A DNA stretch of 64,000 nt from Lampropedia aestuarii (GCF_004803635.1 NZ_SSWX01000004.1:62001-126000); one strand, 5' to 3'. Counted from the first letter of the stretch, positions 26,200 through 38,494 are shown. Made by a program: numbers and translations. The notes: generated by a model not told the origin, from the sequence alone.

Positions 26200-26331
26200 A
26201 AACAAAAGCCGCAGTCGGACTATCTGCCAGGCGGGGATTTTAAACACAGCAGCGTGCCTTTCGGGCTGCAACCCGAAGGGCACGACACCCCCCCTTGCGC
26301 GACTGGCAAAAGATCGTCAACAGGTTCTTTA
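26200..26331. repeat. Family A repeat, copy 6 (reverse orientation)
   Basis: The core is inverted relative to copy 1 (GCCGCAGTCGGACTATCTGCC, shown as GCCGCAGTCGGAC then TATCTGCC, followed by GGGGATTTTAAACACAGCAGC). The right end reads GCAAAAGATCGTCAACAGGTTCTTTA. Its last TTA (26329-26331) is the TAA stop of the minus-strand glycosyltransferase gene. It fills the gap between trpD and that gene. Confidence 0.8.
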
Positions 26332-29300
26332 GCGCTGCAGCCAGCTTTTAACCCGTGACTGCACCTGGGGCGGAATAGCCTGCACCACCGAGCGCATCAC
26401 CGGCATCGAGCGCAAACGCACCAACTGCTGCAAGACCTGGCCACGCAGGCCATCGACCGCTTGCTGTGTCACAGAGCGCGGCTCTGCGATTGCAAACAGA
26501 TGGGCCACGGCATGCGCTGCAGTGGCCTGGGCCTGGGCCTGCGCTTCACGCGTTGGCAACACAGGCAGGTAGTCGTCAGCATAACTCCAGCCGCCCCAAG
26601 CTTGCTCGCGCTGGCCCAATTGGGCAGGCATCTCCGGCGGCTGTGGCGATGTACCCGCTTCAAAATGCTGCTCGCGCATCTGCATAAAGGCGTCAAGCCA
26701 TTGCTGAGCACTGGCATTCCACGGCAAGACCCAGCTCCAGCTACGTCCAGCCACACGGGCGGCAAACGCGCCAATATCGGGTACGGCCACGGGCAAGCCT
26801 GCCTGTAAAGCAGCGCTGAGCGTATAGCTATAAGTTTCCGGCCACTGCGCGGGCAACCAGATCAAGTCGGGTGCAATGCGTTGCAAAATGGCGGGCAGAT
26901 CGCGCTCGTCATACTGGCCATGCACCTTCAAGGCGCTGGCCGGTGCGGTTTGCAAATGGCGGTAAGCGAAGCCGATCAGATGGAATTCCAGCGGCAGGCC
27001 TTGTTTTTTGGCCAACAGCGCTGCTTGCTCCAGCACATCGGCGCCTTTGATCACGCTGATCGCGCCCAGCACAGCAATGCGCAGCGGCTGCTGGGGCGCC
27101 AATACTCGGGGCTGCGGCGCTGGCAATGTGTCCACATCGATGTCGGTATGCGGCGCAAAGCGCAGCTTGGCCTCGGGGGCGAAGGCATGGATGCGCTCAG
27201 CCGCATCCAGCCCTGGCGCCAGCACAAAGCGTGCGCCTTCGAGCAGCATGCGGTTGCGGATGCGCCAGTCCTGGATCGACTCTTCGACAGGGGGGATCGG
27301 CGTCGGATGCACGCCTGCACAGCACTCGCCCGTGTGGGCATCGACGTCGTAATGGCCTTTGCGGCCGGTCATCGTGATATTGGTGCAGAAGCTGTAGAAG
27401 TCGTGCGTGGTGAAGTCATAGCCGACACCCAGCAACTGCGGCAACTCCCAGGCCAGTTTGTCGTGGCCCAGCAGGTGGTGGTAGTGCACATGGCACACGC
27501 CCATGTCCTGCAGCAATTGCAAGAGCTTGGCACGCTCGTGCACGGTATCGAACACCACGGACCAACTGCCAGACAGCTGTGAGCGCTGGGTTTTGGCATC
27601 GTGCTCGATCACTTGCAGCAGCACCTGGTGACCAGAAATAGGCCGCAATGACAGAAAAACGGCCTGGTCTTTGAGGGTATGCGCCAACTCCAGCACATGC
27701 TGCTCGGTGCCACCGCCGCGCTGGTGGTGAATCGCCAGGATCACAGGGCGCGTGCCTTGGGCGGTCCAACGCTGCCAGTCGACCGCCAAACGCGCTTCTT
27801 TGGCCGGATCGCGCTGCAAGAACGCATGCACCTGGCTTTCATAGCTGGGGTGCATTCTGCGCAGGGTTTCCATTGCCGCTTGTTCGCGTGCGCTTTTGCT
27901 CTCGCCAAAGCTGACACCGGCGGTGTGCAGCACATAGGTATCTAGCGCATGCAGGTTTGGCCAGCCTTGCTGCAGTGCGCGTTGGCAGAAATCGTTTTCT
28001 TCACCGTAGCCTTTGCCAAAGCTTTCCTCATCAAACAAGCCTACGGCTTGCAGGCAGTCGCGGCGGATGTACATGCAAAAACCCACACCGGTTGGCACTT
28101 CGACGCTTTGGCCCGGATTGGTTTGTGCAAACAAGGCATCCATTTGCGCCGTGCTGTAGCCTTCAGGCAAAGGATTGGCCTTGCAAAACACCGGGTAGCT
28201 GCAAATCGTCGCGTTGCTGGAAAACGGTGTGACCGAGCCCACTTTGGCCAAGCGGTAGGCGGCATTGCGCAAACGCGCCAACCAGTCATTGGCAACCTCG
28301 GTATCGCTATTGAGCAGCAACACGTCGTGCGCGTCCGAGTGGCGCATACCGCGGTTGACCGTGCCTACAAAACCCAGGTTTTCTTCATTCTCCAGCAAGA
28401 TGATGCGCGGCTCGTGGGCAGCCCGCTTGCGCAGCCACTCTGTCACCTCAGGCTCGGGTGAGCAGTCATTGATGACGATCAGGCGGTAAGGCACACCGAC
28501 TTCACTGGCCAGCACCGAGTCCACACACAGCTGGGTGTCAGCCAGGCCTTTGTAGACCGGCACAATGATGTCCACCGTATCGCTCATAGGCTCGGGAATC
28601 GCCACCGGCATGCTGTGCATCTGCGAGTCTGGCAAGCCATCGGCTGTTGGGCTGACCGCATCAGTTGCGGCAGGCGCAGCCGGACTGGTTGGACCGCCAG
28701 CGAACTTCACACGGCCTTTGACCACGTCGCGCAAATGCACCAGCGGGCGCGTATAGCGAAATACACGGGAATTGCGCATATTGCTCAGGTGGTCAGCCAT
28801 GCCACGCAATTGCTGGTGCAGATCGGCCAACTGCGCCTGGGCTAGCGCCTGCTGTTGCTCGCGGTCAGAGAACAGGTAGCGGTTCTCCGCTTGCAAGGCT
28901 TCGATCTTGTCCTTTCCTTCATGATTGAGACGGTGCAACTCGGCATGCAAACGGTGCAATTCAGCATGCTCAAGTGCCAGCTTCTCATGGTCTTGGCTGA
29001 CCTCGGCAATGCGCCGCACCTGCGCAGCGCTTTGCTCACGCAGGTATTGTTGCTCGGCCTGCATCGGCCCCACGGTGTGTAGCAAGCTGATGTAGTCGGC
29101 CGACATCGGCCAACCCAGCTCAACCTCCACCGATACGGAGCCAGCAAGCAGCGCTTGCTGCAGCTGTGCGGCCTCAATCGGCAGCTTGATCCACGGATCA
29201 TCGCCTGTTAACAACGCCGGCGCCACAGGCGCGCCGCCCAGCAAAGCCCCACCCCAGGCCATTTGATGGGTTGCGGCCAATCGCAGCAATGCGCCTGCAC

Positions 29301-30306
29301 CATCTTGCTCGACCTGCCACTGCCACACGATGCCGTCGGCATTGAGCACACTGAGGCGGTACAAATACAAAATTCCGGCGCGGTCAGCAGGGTCAAACTT
29401 CAGCTGTACCAAGCCGCTCAAATCGCTGGGCAAGTCAAAGCGCAGTGTTTGGCGCGCAGCCCCAATCGCACCGGGCACAACACGCTTGTGTTCTTCCGAA
29501 TAGCCCTGGCCATCGTCCCAGTACAACTGGCTGGAATACATGGCTTGCGCCGGAGCAGCGTCTGCTGGGCGCTGACTCAAAAAGCGGCTGTTATCCACTG
29601 GTTCGCTAGCGGCGGCATGCACGGCAGCGGCCACAATGAACTGGTAGGTCAGCGCATCTTCACCAGCGAGCAAATGGCGGGCTACGGCAGGCGGCAGCAA
29701 GTCAAACTGCAGCTTGAACTCTGACTCTTGCAAATGCCGCTCGATCGTCTCGAAACTCTCGACTTGCCAGCCACAGTCTTGCAACATGCGCAGCAAGGAT
29801 TTACGCGTGAAATGCCGCACATGGGTCGCATCCAGCAAGCCTTCCTGGCGGTACAAAAACTCGCCCTGCATCAACTCGGCCACCAGACCGGCATAGGTGC
29901 TATTGGGAATGGAGATCAGCAACTGCCCCTGCTCAGTGAGCAAAGACTGCATGTCCCGCAACATGTTTTGCGGCTCCCGCAAATGCTCCAAAATGTCAGC
30001 GCAAACGATAAAGTCGTAGCGATTTGCACCAAAAAGGCTGCTGAGCGCAGTTTGCTCTAGGTTGGCGACCTCGACATGGCGATAATGCGCCCTTGCCAGC
30101 GCCGCCTCGGCCTCATTGAATGTGACCCCATCAACGACACACTGTTTTTGGGCACTAAGATACTGGCCCAGAGCGCCGCTGCCGCAACCAACGTCGAGCA
30201 CGCGTGCGCCTGGCCCAATCTTGCCCACCAAGGTGGACAACGAGGTGCGTTCCCCCTCGTCAATATGGCGCAGGTACACGTGCATTTCGTCTTTTGAAAG
30301 TGTCAT
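26329..30306 (-). CDS. Giant fusion: SAM methyltransferase, coiled coil, GT2 and GT4-like glycosyltransferase
   Basis: The 1325-residue protein has at least four parts. Residues 1-240 are a class I methyltransferase with VLDVGCGSG (36-44) and the DILEHL acidic motif. About 260-410 is a beta-rich region of unknown role. About 410-510 is a coiled coil rich in Glu, Gln and Leu (for example LALEHAELHRLHAELHRL). About 575-830 is a GT2 domain (VDIIVPVYKG, LLNSDTEV as the DxD-like site, GYGEENDFCQRA). From about 855 to 1200 comes a GT4-like domain (HHQRGGGTEQHVLEL, PLRIAVLGAISVIKGADVLE). It probably builds and caps a surface polysaccharide chain at the inner membrane. The stop codon is donated by a family A repeat. 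It is divergent from the GT2/WecA pair. Confidence 0.82.
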   Translation of the reverse strand: MTLSKDEMHVYLRHIDEGERTSLSTLVGKIGPGARVLDVGCGSGALGQYLSAQKQCVVDGVTFNEAEAALARAHYRHVEVANLEQTALSSLFGANRYDFIVCADILEHLREPQNMLRDMQSLLTEQGQLLISIPNSTYAGLVAELMQGEFLYRQEGLLDATHVRHFTRKSLLRMLQDCGWQVESFETIERHLQESEFKLQFDLLPPAVARHLLAGEDALTYQFIVAAAVHAAASEPVDNSRFLSQRPADAAPAQAMYSSQLYWDDGQGYSEEHKRVVPGAIGAARQTLRFDLPSDLSGLVQLKFDPADRAGILYLYRLSVLNADGIVWQWQVEQDGAGALLRLAATHQMAWGGALLGGAPVAPALLTGDDPWIKLPIEAAQLQQALLAGSVSVEVELGWPMSADYISLLHTVGPMQAEQQYLREQSAAQVRRIAEVSQDHEKLALEHAELHRLHAELHRLNHEGKDKIEALQAENRYLFSDREQQQALAQAQLADLHQQLRGMADHLSNMRNSRVFRYTRPLVHLRDVVKGRVKFAGGPTSPAAPAATDAVSPTADGLPDSQMHSMPVAIPEPMSDTVDIIVPVYKGLADTQLCVDSVLASEVGVPYRLIVINDCSPEPEVTEWLRKRAAHEPRIILLENEENLGFVGTVNRGMRHSDAHDVLLLNSDTEVANDWLARLRNAAYRLAKVGSVTPFSSNATICSYPVFCKANPLPEGYSTAQMDALFAQTNPGQSVEVPTGVGFCMYIRRDCLQAVGLFDEESFGKGYGEENDFCQRALQQGWPNLHALDTYVLHTAGVSFGESKSAREQAAMETLRRMHPSYESQVHAFLQRDPAKEARLAVDWQRWTAQGTRPVILAIHHQRGGGTEQHVLELAHTLKDQAVFLSLRPISGHQVLLQVIEHDAKTQRSQLSGSWSVVFDTVHERAKLLQLLQDMGVCHVHYHHLLGHDKLAWELPQLLGVGYDFTTHDFYSFCTNITMTGRKGHYDVDAHTGECCAGVHPTPIPPVEESIQDWRIRNRMLLEGARFVLAPGLDAAERIHAFAPEAKLRFAPHTDIDVDTLPAPQPRVLAPQQPLRIAVLGAISVIKGADVLEQAALLAKKQGLPLEFHLIGFAYRHLQTAPASALKVHGQYDERDLPAILQRIAPDLIWLPAQWPETYSYTLSAALQAGLPVAVPDIGAFAARVAGRSWSWVLPWNASAQQWLDAFMQMREQHFEAGTSPQPPEMPAQLGQREQAWGGWSYADDYLPVLPTREAQAQAQATAAHAVAHLFAIAEPRSVTQQAVDGLRGQVLQQLVRLRSMPVMRSVVQAIPPQVQSRVKSWLQR

Positions 30307-30401
30307 TGTCTTTTCTCAAACCGTGGCCAATGCCACACACATCAACTGAGCAGGCGCTGCGCGCTGGCTCACTGTGATTGTATTTTCATCCACACGACTG
30401 C

Positions 30402-31241
30402 ATGCATAGCCCGCTTCCCATTGATGCTCCAGCACCGCAGCCCAATCCAGCAGGGCGCGCAGCGCATGTGGTGGCCTCTATTGTTAGCCATGGGCATGGC
30501 AGTCTGATCCTGGAATTGTTAGAACAATTGCAAACCAGGGCCGAGCCCTGCTTGCGCTGCGTGATTGTGACATTGAATATTGATGAGCCTGAACTTGCCC
30601 ACCAGCTCCAGCAGCGCAGCCCCAGCAGTTTTGACCTATTGGTGATTCAAAACACCGCCCCCAAGGGCTTTGGCAGCAACCACAACCAAGCCTTTGCCCG
30701 TTACGCCGAAGGCAAGCCAGCCGCTGACTCTGCTACACATGTCTGCATTCTGAATCCCGACCTGCGATTACTGGACGCTGCGCCACTGACGGCCTTGTGC
30801 GACGCACTCAATGACCCTGCAGCGGGCTTGGCTTACCCCACGTTGGTAGGCTCGGACGGCCAGCGCCAAGACAATGAGCGTGAACTGCCCAGCTTTAGCA
30901 AACTGTTACTAAGGCGGGTCTTCAAGCGCACAGAGCAGCGGGTAGACTGGGTCAGCGGTGCGTGCATGGTGCTGCGTGCGCCAGATTGGCAACAACTAGG
31001 CGGCTTTAACGAGCAATTCCACATGTACTGCGAAGATGTCGACCTGAGCCTGCGTGTGCGGCGTGGTATCGGCGTCTTGGCGCGCGCAAACACCACACTG
31101 GCGCATGCAGCACAGCGCGCCAGCAGGCGCCAATGGCGGCATTTGTTGTGGCATCTTCGCAGTCTTTGGTTGTTATGGCATTTGCCCAGCTTTCGCTGGG
31201 CCAAACGCCACCCCAGCGCCTCACAGCGCAGCGCGCTATAA
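30402..31241 (+). CDS. Family 2 glycosyltransferase (rhamnosyltransferase-like)
   Basis: The 279-residue protein has a GT2 fold: VVASIVSHGHGSLILELLEQ near residue 24, NTAPKGFGSNHNQAFARYAE, the metal-site motif LNPDLRL, then VDWVSGACMVLRA and the acceptor-site motif YCEDVDLSLRVRR. This pattern is usual in transferases that extend O-antigen or capsule chains. ATG at 30402 is chosen; the same frame opens 8 codons earlier at a TTG. It lies 25 bp before the wecA-like gene and is divergent from the giant glycosyltransferase, so the three probably serve one glycan. Confidence 0.83.
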   Translation: MHSPLPIDAPAPQPNPAGRAAHVVASIVSHGHGSLILELLEQLQTRAEPCLRCVIVTLNIDEPELAHQLQQRSPSSFDLLVIQNTAPKGFGSNHNQAFARYAEGKPAADSATHVCILNPDLRLLDAAPLTALCDALNDPAAGLAYPTLVGSDGQRQDNERELPSFSKLLLRRVFKRTEQRVDWVSGACMVLRAPDWQQLGGFNEQFHMYCEDVDLSLRVRRGIGVLARANTTLAHAAQRASRRQWRHLLWHLRSLWLLWHLPSFRWAKRHPSASQRSAL

Positions 31242-31266
31242 CTTATAAAAAGAAACGGATGCATCC

Positions 31267-33397
<2,131 letters not shown>

Positions 33398-33553
33398 ACC
33401 TTGCACTGCAGCAGCCCTCTAGCCTGGCTGGAAAGCCATTGCAGCTCAATAAAAAGTGCATGGCTGGCCTGGCGGCGGCTTCAGCAGCATCAGGCCGCAT
33501 TGCGCGGCCGCATCGTGTAAACCCACACCCTGCATAAGTGGGGAACTTTGGCC

Positions 33554-33580
33554 TTAGCACTCTATCCAAGAGAGTGCTAA
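33554..33580 (+). promoter_or_regulatory. Perfect CIRCE operator upstream of rpoH
   Basis: TTAGCACTC-N9-GAGTGCTAA matches the CIRCE consensus at all 18 arm positions with the standard 9-nt spacer. CIRCE is bound by the heat-shock repressor HrcA. The element overlaps a plausible sigma-70 promoter (TTAGCA at 33554-33559 and TAATAT at 33578-33583, spacer 18), so HrcA would block RNA polymerase. The rpoH ATG is 62 bp downstream. Confidence 0.95.
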
Positions 33581-33641
33581 TATATTGTTGTCCTTGGGCA
33601 GATTGTGCAGCTCAAGGCGATGGCACGAAAGGATTACGACG

Positions 33642-34583
33642 ATGACCAATGCAACCGCTACAAACGCAATTGCTGCCACCGCTACCAAGTGGCCGGCAAT
33701 TCCTGCGCTGGGCAATCTGGATGCGTACATCACGGCCGTGAACCGCATGCCGATGCTGACCCCTGAAGAAGAACAACGCTATGCGCAGCAACTGCGCGAA
33801 CACAATGACGTCGACGCCGCAGGGCGTCTGGTCATGTCCCACCTGCGCGTGGTCGTGGCAGTATCGCGCCAGTACATGGGCTATGGCCTGCCGCAAGGCG
33901 ATCTGATTCAAGAGGGCAACGTCGGCCTGATGAAGGCAGTCAAGCGTTTTGACCCCGACCAAGGCGTGCGCCTGGTCAGCTACGCGCTGCACTGGATCAA
34001 GGCAGAGATGCATGAGTACATTCTGAAAAACTGGCGCATGGTCAAAGTAGCGACCACCAAAGCCCAGCGCAAGCTGTTTTTTAATCTGCGCTCTTTGAAG
34101 CAGGAGCTCAAAAGCACCCATGCAATGACCGATGGCGAGATTTACCGCGCCACGCTCAGCGAGCAGGAAATTGACCAGGTTGCCAAACAGCTCAATGTCA
34201 AACGCGAAGAAGTCATTGAAATGGAAACCCGCATGTCGGGTGGCGATGTGATGCTGGACCCTACGCCTAGCGACGAAGACAGCAGCTATATCGCCCCCAT
34301 TGCTTACTTGAGCGACAACGCCAGCGAGCCCACGCAAGTGATTGAGACACGCGAGCGCAACTACATGGCTACCGACGGCATTCAAATGGCCTTAGATGCG
34401 CTGGATGACCGCAGCCGCCGCATTGTCAGCGAGCGTTGGCTGAATGTGAACGACGACGGCTCTGGTGGCATGACCTTGCATGAGTTGGCTGACGAATACG
34501 GCGTCAGCGCAGAGCGCATTCGCCAGATTGAAGTCGCAGCAATGAAGAAAATGAAAAAGAGCATGTCTGCAGCAGCCGCTTAA
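33642..34583 (+). CDS. rpoH: Heat-shock sigma factor RpoH (sigma-32)
   Basis: The 313-residue sigma factor has region 2 (GDLIQEGNVGLMKAVKRFDP, then VRLVSYALHWIKAEMHEYIL), the RpoH box QRKLFFNLR, and region 4 with a helix-turn-helix (LHELADEYGVSAERIRQIE). It directs transcription of chaperone and protease genes. AAAGGA 8 nt upstream supports the ATG at 33642. The promoter lies under a perfect CIRCE operator, placing the sigma factor under HrcA control. A strong hairpin terminator follows. Confidence 0.96.
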   Translation: MTNATATNAIAATATKWPAIPALGNLDAYITAVNRMPMLTPEEEQRYAQQLREHNDVDAAGRLVMSHLRVVVAVSRQYMGYGLPQGDLIQEGNVGLMKAVKRFDPDQGVRLVSYALHWIKAEMHEYILKNWRMVKVATTKAQRKLFFNLRSLKQELKSTHAMTDGEIYRATLSEQEIDQVAKQLNVKREEVIEMETRMSGGDVMLDPTPSDEDSSYIAPIAYLSDNASEPTQVIETRERNYMATDGIQMALDALDDRSRRIVSERWLNVNDDGSGGMTLHELADEYGVSAERIRQIEVAAMKKMKKSMSAAAA

Positions 34584-34615
34584 GCAACGTGCATGCTCCT
34601 TGCATGCAAGCCAAC

Positions 34616-34657
34616 AACGTGTTGATGGTCTACCTATGGCCACCAACGCGTTTTTTT
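34616..34657 (+). terminator. Rho-independent terminator of rpoH
   Basis: A 13-bp stem with one mismatch (AACGTGTTGATGG / CCACCAACGCGTT) is followed by seven T. Confidence 0.85.
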
Positions 34658-34752
34658 ATGCGCGAACCAACCGTTTGACGGCCCACCCATCAACTAACCT
34701 GGGCACCAGCTGAGACAATGGGCCTGCGCTGACTTTCTCACCTCACACCGCC

Positions 34753-35772
34753 ATGGCCACTTACCCCGCACTTGATCGCCGCCATTTTCTGCAAGCCAGC
34801 GCCGCAGGCTTGCTGGCCTACTCCAGCACCAACTGGGCGCAAACCACCGCCCAAGACCAAGACAGCGCTTGGCCCACGCGGCCAGTGCATGTATTGGTTG
34901 GCTTTCCTGGCGGCTCATCGCCAGACCTGACAGCGCGGCTGTTAGCAGAGCAGCTGGGCAAAACCATAGGCAAGCAGCCGTTTGTCGTCGACAACCGCGC
35001 AGGTGCCAGCGGTAATATTGCTGCGGCAGCCCTGGCGCGCGCGACTGACCAGCACACGATCAGCGTGATGATCAATGGCAATATGACGATTGCCAAGCTC
35101 CTCAATCCACAACTGGGCTTTGATCCACTGACCGATTTCAGCCCGATTGCGCTGATCGCCTCTGCCCCGTATGTGCTGGCAGTGCATCCAGATTTGGCCC
35201 AAGGTTTGTCTGGTCAAGCGTTTATAGACAAGGCCAAAACCGCAGGGCAGGATTGGAATTACGGCTCTCCCGGTCTTGGCACCGTTGCGCATCTGGGCAT
35301 GGAGCTGGTCAAAAGCCGCACCGGCATTGACGCCGTTCACGTGCCCTACCAAGGCAACCCGCAGGCGATGCAGGCACTGATCGGGGGCGAGATCCAGATG
35401 TCGCTGCTGCCGCCTGCGATGGCCTTGGCACAGCACAAGGCAGGCAAGCTGGCTTTGATTGGCATCAGCTCGGCAACACGCAGTGTCTTGACCGGAGATT
35501 TGCCCACGCTGGCTGAGCTGGGTGTTGCAGGCTTGAATTTGGAGGTCTGGAATGCCGTCGCAGCTCCTGCCAATATGCCCGAGGCAATCCAAGCCAGGCT
35601 GGCCACCGCCATTGCCACTGTACTGGCCCAGCCACACACGCAACAGCAGTTACTGGAGCAAGGCTGGGTAGTCTCAGACACCAGTGCCCAGGCGCTGCGC
35701 CAGCGCATTGCTGCCGACAGCGCCAGCTTGGGTGCGATCATTCGAGAGCAAGGCATTCGCCTCGATCGCTGA
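34753..35772 (+). CDS. Tripartite tricarboxylate transporter-type binding protein (Bug family)
   Basis: The 339-residue periplasmic protein starts with RRHFLQASAAGLLAY, a Tat-like or Sec signal, cut near WAQ. It shows the Bug/TctC pattern: RPVHVLVGFPGGSSPDLTAR, VDNRAGASGNIAA, WNYGSPGLGTVAHL, VHVPYQGNPQAMQALIGGEI. These proteins capture small organic acids for uptake or sensing. No TctA/TctB membrane genes lie nearby, so it is one of the many solitary Bug proteins of Burkholderiales. The ligand is unknown. Confidence 0.9.
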   Translation: MATYPALDRRHFLQASAAGLLAYSSTNWAQTTAQDQDSAWPTRPVHVLVGFPGGSSPDLTARLLAEQLGKTIGKQPFVVDNRAGASGNIAAAALARATDQHTISVMINGNMTIAKLLNPQLGFDPLTDFSPIALIASAPYVLAVHPDLAQGLSGQAFIDKAKTAGQDWNYGSPGLGTVAHLGMELVKSRTGIDAVHVPYQGNPQAMQALIGGEIQMSLLPPAMALAQHKAGKLALIGISSATRSVLTGDLPTLAELGVAGLNLEVWNAVAAPANMPEAIQARLATAIATVLAQPHTQQQLLEQGWVVSDTSAQALRQRIAADSASLGAIIREQGIRLDR

Positions 35773-35814
35773 GTGGCTACTGGCCAGGCGCGATCTCGGC
35801 CAACGCCCCTGTAC

Positions 35815-35924
35815 TTAAAGCCTGCCCACCATCTTCACGCAGTCCAGTCGCGCAGGGCTGGAAAAGCGCTGCCTTGCTTTGTGGGCTCCAACGCGTGCTG
35901 CGTCGAGAGGCTGCACAGGCTCTT
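35815..35924. repeat. Family A repeat, copy 7
   Basis: It runs from TTAAAGCCTGCCCACCATC to GGCTGCACAGGCTCTT and keeps CTTTGTGGGCTCCAACGCG in the centre. It lies between the convergent Bug and ctaB genes, six bases before the ctaB stop. Confidence 0.7.
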
Positions 35925-35930
35925 CGGTGT

Positions 35931-36845
35931 TTAGGCCCAGCCGGCCATGGCCAGGAAATGGTCAACCAACAAGGCCGCAAACACGCCGGCCAAATGCCAT
36001 AAGGACCAGCGGAAGGTGCGTCTGGCCAGGGCATCGGAGTAATTGCGCCACAGCGCCCAGCCATACAGGCAGAAAATGCCGCTCAACACCACCGCCACAA
36101 CCAGGTAAAACCAACCGCTCATGCCATATACAACCGGCAGTAAACAGGTGGCAAACAACACCAAGGTATACAAAAAGACCTGCAAGGACGTGAATTGCAT
36201 GCCATGGGTCACTGGCAGCATCGGCAGTCCTGACTTGCGATAGTCCTCCACCCGGTACAACGCCAGTGCCCAAAAGTGCGGCGGCGTCCACAGGAAAATG
36301 ATCAGAAACAGCACCCAGGCATCTGGAGCCAAATCGCCGCGCATCGCAGCCCAGCCCAGCACCGGCGGCATGGCACCAGAAGCGCCGCCAATGACGATGT
36401 TTTGCGGCGTCAAAGGCTTTAAGATCACGGTGTAAATCACTGCGTAGCCGACAAAAGTGGCAAAAGTGAGCCACATGGTCAGCGGATTGACATACCACCA
36501 CAACAGCCAGCAGCCAGCTGAACACAACGCGGCTGAAAATAACAAGGCTTGCCAGTCAGACAACTCACCACGCGCAGTCGGCCGCCAAGAAGTGCGGTTC
36601 ATGCGTGCATCAATGGCTTTTTCCACCAAGCAGTTAAACGCAGCAGCCGCAGAAGCCACCAGCCAAATCCCCAGGCATGCCACGACCATCAATTGCAATT
36701 GCGCAGCCGTTGGCACCGTGGGCACTGCCAGGACCATGCCGATCAGGGCGCAAAACACAATCATCTGCACCACACGTGGTTTAGACAGCACCCAGAACTG
36801 CGACCATTTTGAGCGTTCTGCGACCCGTACAGCGGCCTGATTCAT
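35931..36845 (-). CDS. ctaB: Protoheme IX farnesyltransferase (heme O synthase)
   Basis: The 304-residue UbiA-family membrane enzyme has nine hydrophobic segments. The first prenyl-diphosphate motif is seen as [15 protein letters not shown], and the second active loop includes [18 protein letters not shown]. It converts heme B to heme O for haem-copper oxidases. Its ATG overlaps the ctaA stop in an ATGA, so heme O and heme A synthesis are translationally coupled. Other cytochrome oxidase genes are not in the window. Confidence 0.94.
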   Translation of the reverse strand: MNQAAVRVAERSKWSQFWVLSKPRVVQMIVFCALIGMVLAVPTVPTAAQLQLMVVACLGIWLVASAAAAFNCLVEKAIDARMNRTSWRPTARGELSDWQALLFSAALCSAGCWLLWWYVNPLTMWLTFATFVGYAVIYTVILKPLTPQNIVIGGASGAMPPVLGWAAMRGDLAPDAWVLFLIIFLWTPPHFWALALYRVEDYRKSGLPMLPVTHGMQFTSLQVFLYTLVLFATCLLPVVYGMSGWFYLVVAVVLSGIFCLYGWALWRNYSDALARRTFRWSLWHLAGVFAALLVDHFLAMAGWA

Positions 36846-38110
36846 AGCACTTCCTTCTCTTTGCGCGGTGCCGCGACGCGGTTGGTGTCAATGCGCTCGG
36901 AGCGATTGATCTCAGTAAACAAAGGTGTAACTTCGGTGGTTGGCATCGCCCGCGTATTGCTCCACAGCTGCGTCAGCACAATCACCAAAGCCGCCGCGCC
37001 ACCAGTGTGCAACACCGCAGCAATCAAAGGCCAGTCCAACACCACGTTCGACAAGCCCGTGAGCAGCTGCAAAAGCAGCAAGCCGCCAAGGAACTGCCCC
37101 AACACGCGCAGTCTGCCAATTTCCTGAAGCAGTCTCCAGGTCAACACAGCGCCCAGTACAAACACCACAATCGCAAAGAGCCGATGCACGAAATGAATCC
37201 CCACCAAGGCGGAAAACTCTAAAAAACTGCCATCGGCTTGCATGCCCAGCTCACGCCATAACGTAAAACCCTGGCGCAGTTGCATCTCAGGCCACCAAAA
37301 GCCATTGCAATCCGGAAACGTGGTGCAGGCCAGCACCGCGTAATTGGTACTGACCCAGCCGCCCAGTGCAATTTGCACCAGCAGCACAGCAAACACCACA
37401 CCAATCAAACACCGCAATCCCCAAGGCACAGCCCTGGCTGCGACCTGCGCAGTGATTTGACGCCAGCGCTCGACTTGCACACACAGCAAGATCAGCAACA
37501 CCATGCCGCCGAGCAAATGCATGGTCACGATGGCTGGAAACAACTTCATCGTGACCGTCCAGGCCCCAAAAGCGCCCTGCAAACACACCCAGAACAAGGT
37601 AAAGATTGCCCAAGCGGGGGACAGCGGAGCAAGCACTGGGGGTGCGGTTGATGGCTGGTTGATGGTGAGGCGTTTGACGCCCTGGTGAAAACGACGCCAG
37701 CACCACCAACTGAGCACCGCAATCGCCACAATCAAAGCCCCGACGGCCGTTGCCAAATACCGATGGACCATCTCGATCCAGGCTTTTTGATGTGTCACCG
37801 GCCCCGAAGGCTGGGCTTGCTGGGCCGCGCTGATTTCCTGATGCGCCCCCATTGGGCTGGCTTTGCCATAGCAGCCAGGCCAGTCCGGACATCCCAGGCC
37901 CGAGTCGGTCAGGCGCGTGAAAGCACCAAACATGACCAAATCAAGCGTCAGCACCAAGGTCATCAATGCCAGCGCATGAATCACCCCCTGCATGCCCTTC
38001 TTATGGTTGCGCCGCCACACCCACACCAAAGGCACCACTGCAATCAGACCGCCCACCAGCAATAAATGCAGCACGGGGCTCCAGTCGTAAAGCGCCACTT
38101 CAGAATCCAT
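36842..38110 (-). CDS. ctaA: Heme A synthase (COX15/CtaA family)
   Basis: The 422-residue membrane protein has eight hydrophobic segments. [18 protein letters not shown] (two cysteines in the first periplasmic loop) and the HRYLATAVG and HFVHRLFA histidines expected to ligate haem are visible. It oxidises heme O to heme A. The start at 38110 ([20 protein letters not shown]) is preferred; the frame is open 19 codons further. A polar tail of about 35 residues ([18 protein letters not shown]) follows the last membrane segment. Confidence 0.93.
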   Translation of the reverse strand: MDSEVALYDWSPVLHLLLVGGLIAVVPLVWVWRRNHKKGMQGVIHALALMTLVLTLDLVMFGAFTRLTDSGLGCPDWPGCYGKASPMGAHQEISAAQQAQPSGPVTHQKAWIEMVHRYLATAVGALIVAIAVLSWWCWRRFHQGVKRLTINQPSTAPPVLAPLSPAWAIFTLFWVCLQGAFGAWTVTMKLFPAIVTMHLLGGMVLLILLCVQVERWRQITAQVAARAVPWGLRCLIGVVFAVLLVQIALGGWVSTNYAVLACTTFPDCNGFWWPEMQLRQGFTLWRELGMQADGSFLEFSALVGIHFVHRLFAIVVFVLGAVLTWRLLQEIGRLRVLGQFLGGLLLLQLLTGLSNVVLDWPLIAAVLHTGGAAALVIVLTQLWSNTRAMPTTEVTPLFTEINRSERIDTNRVAAPRKEKEVL

Positions 38111-38364
38111 CTTGTATCTCGCCACTCTTGGCCGGTGTCGAATTAGCCCGACTCCCAGGCCCGACACTGCACCTCCCTAAAGGACGCAGTGCGCATGATC
38201 AACAGCTTCAAGCCATCTTTTTGCGCATTGTCGACAAGAGCCTGCCCCGTGTTTGCATGCACAAAAAACAAAACAACCGCGCATTTTGCCTGATTTCAGC
38301 AAGCAATAGGTTTTTTGTCCCCGATAGCCCCAGCAGACAGGGCCGGTCGCTGCAGCACTCTTGT

Positions 38365-38494
38365 GCGCGCCTGTTCACCATCTCCGCGCAGTCGCGCAAG
38401 CCACAAAAAAAGCGGCTGTGCAAGGCGCCTAATGCAGCGCATTGCATCCTTTTGGACTTGCAACGCGGCGGCGTGGAGATGCACAGGCTCTGAG
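38365..38494. repeat. Family A repeat, copy 8
   Basis: It extends from GCGCGCCTGTTCACCATCTCC to GGAGATGCACAGGCTCTGAG, with CATCCTTTTGGACTTGCAACG before the right end. It lies between ctaA and the AI-2E family gene in a 460-bp gap that has no other recognised feature. Confidence 0.7.
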
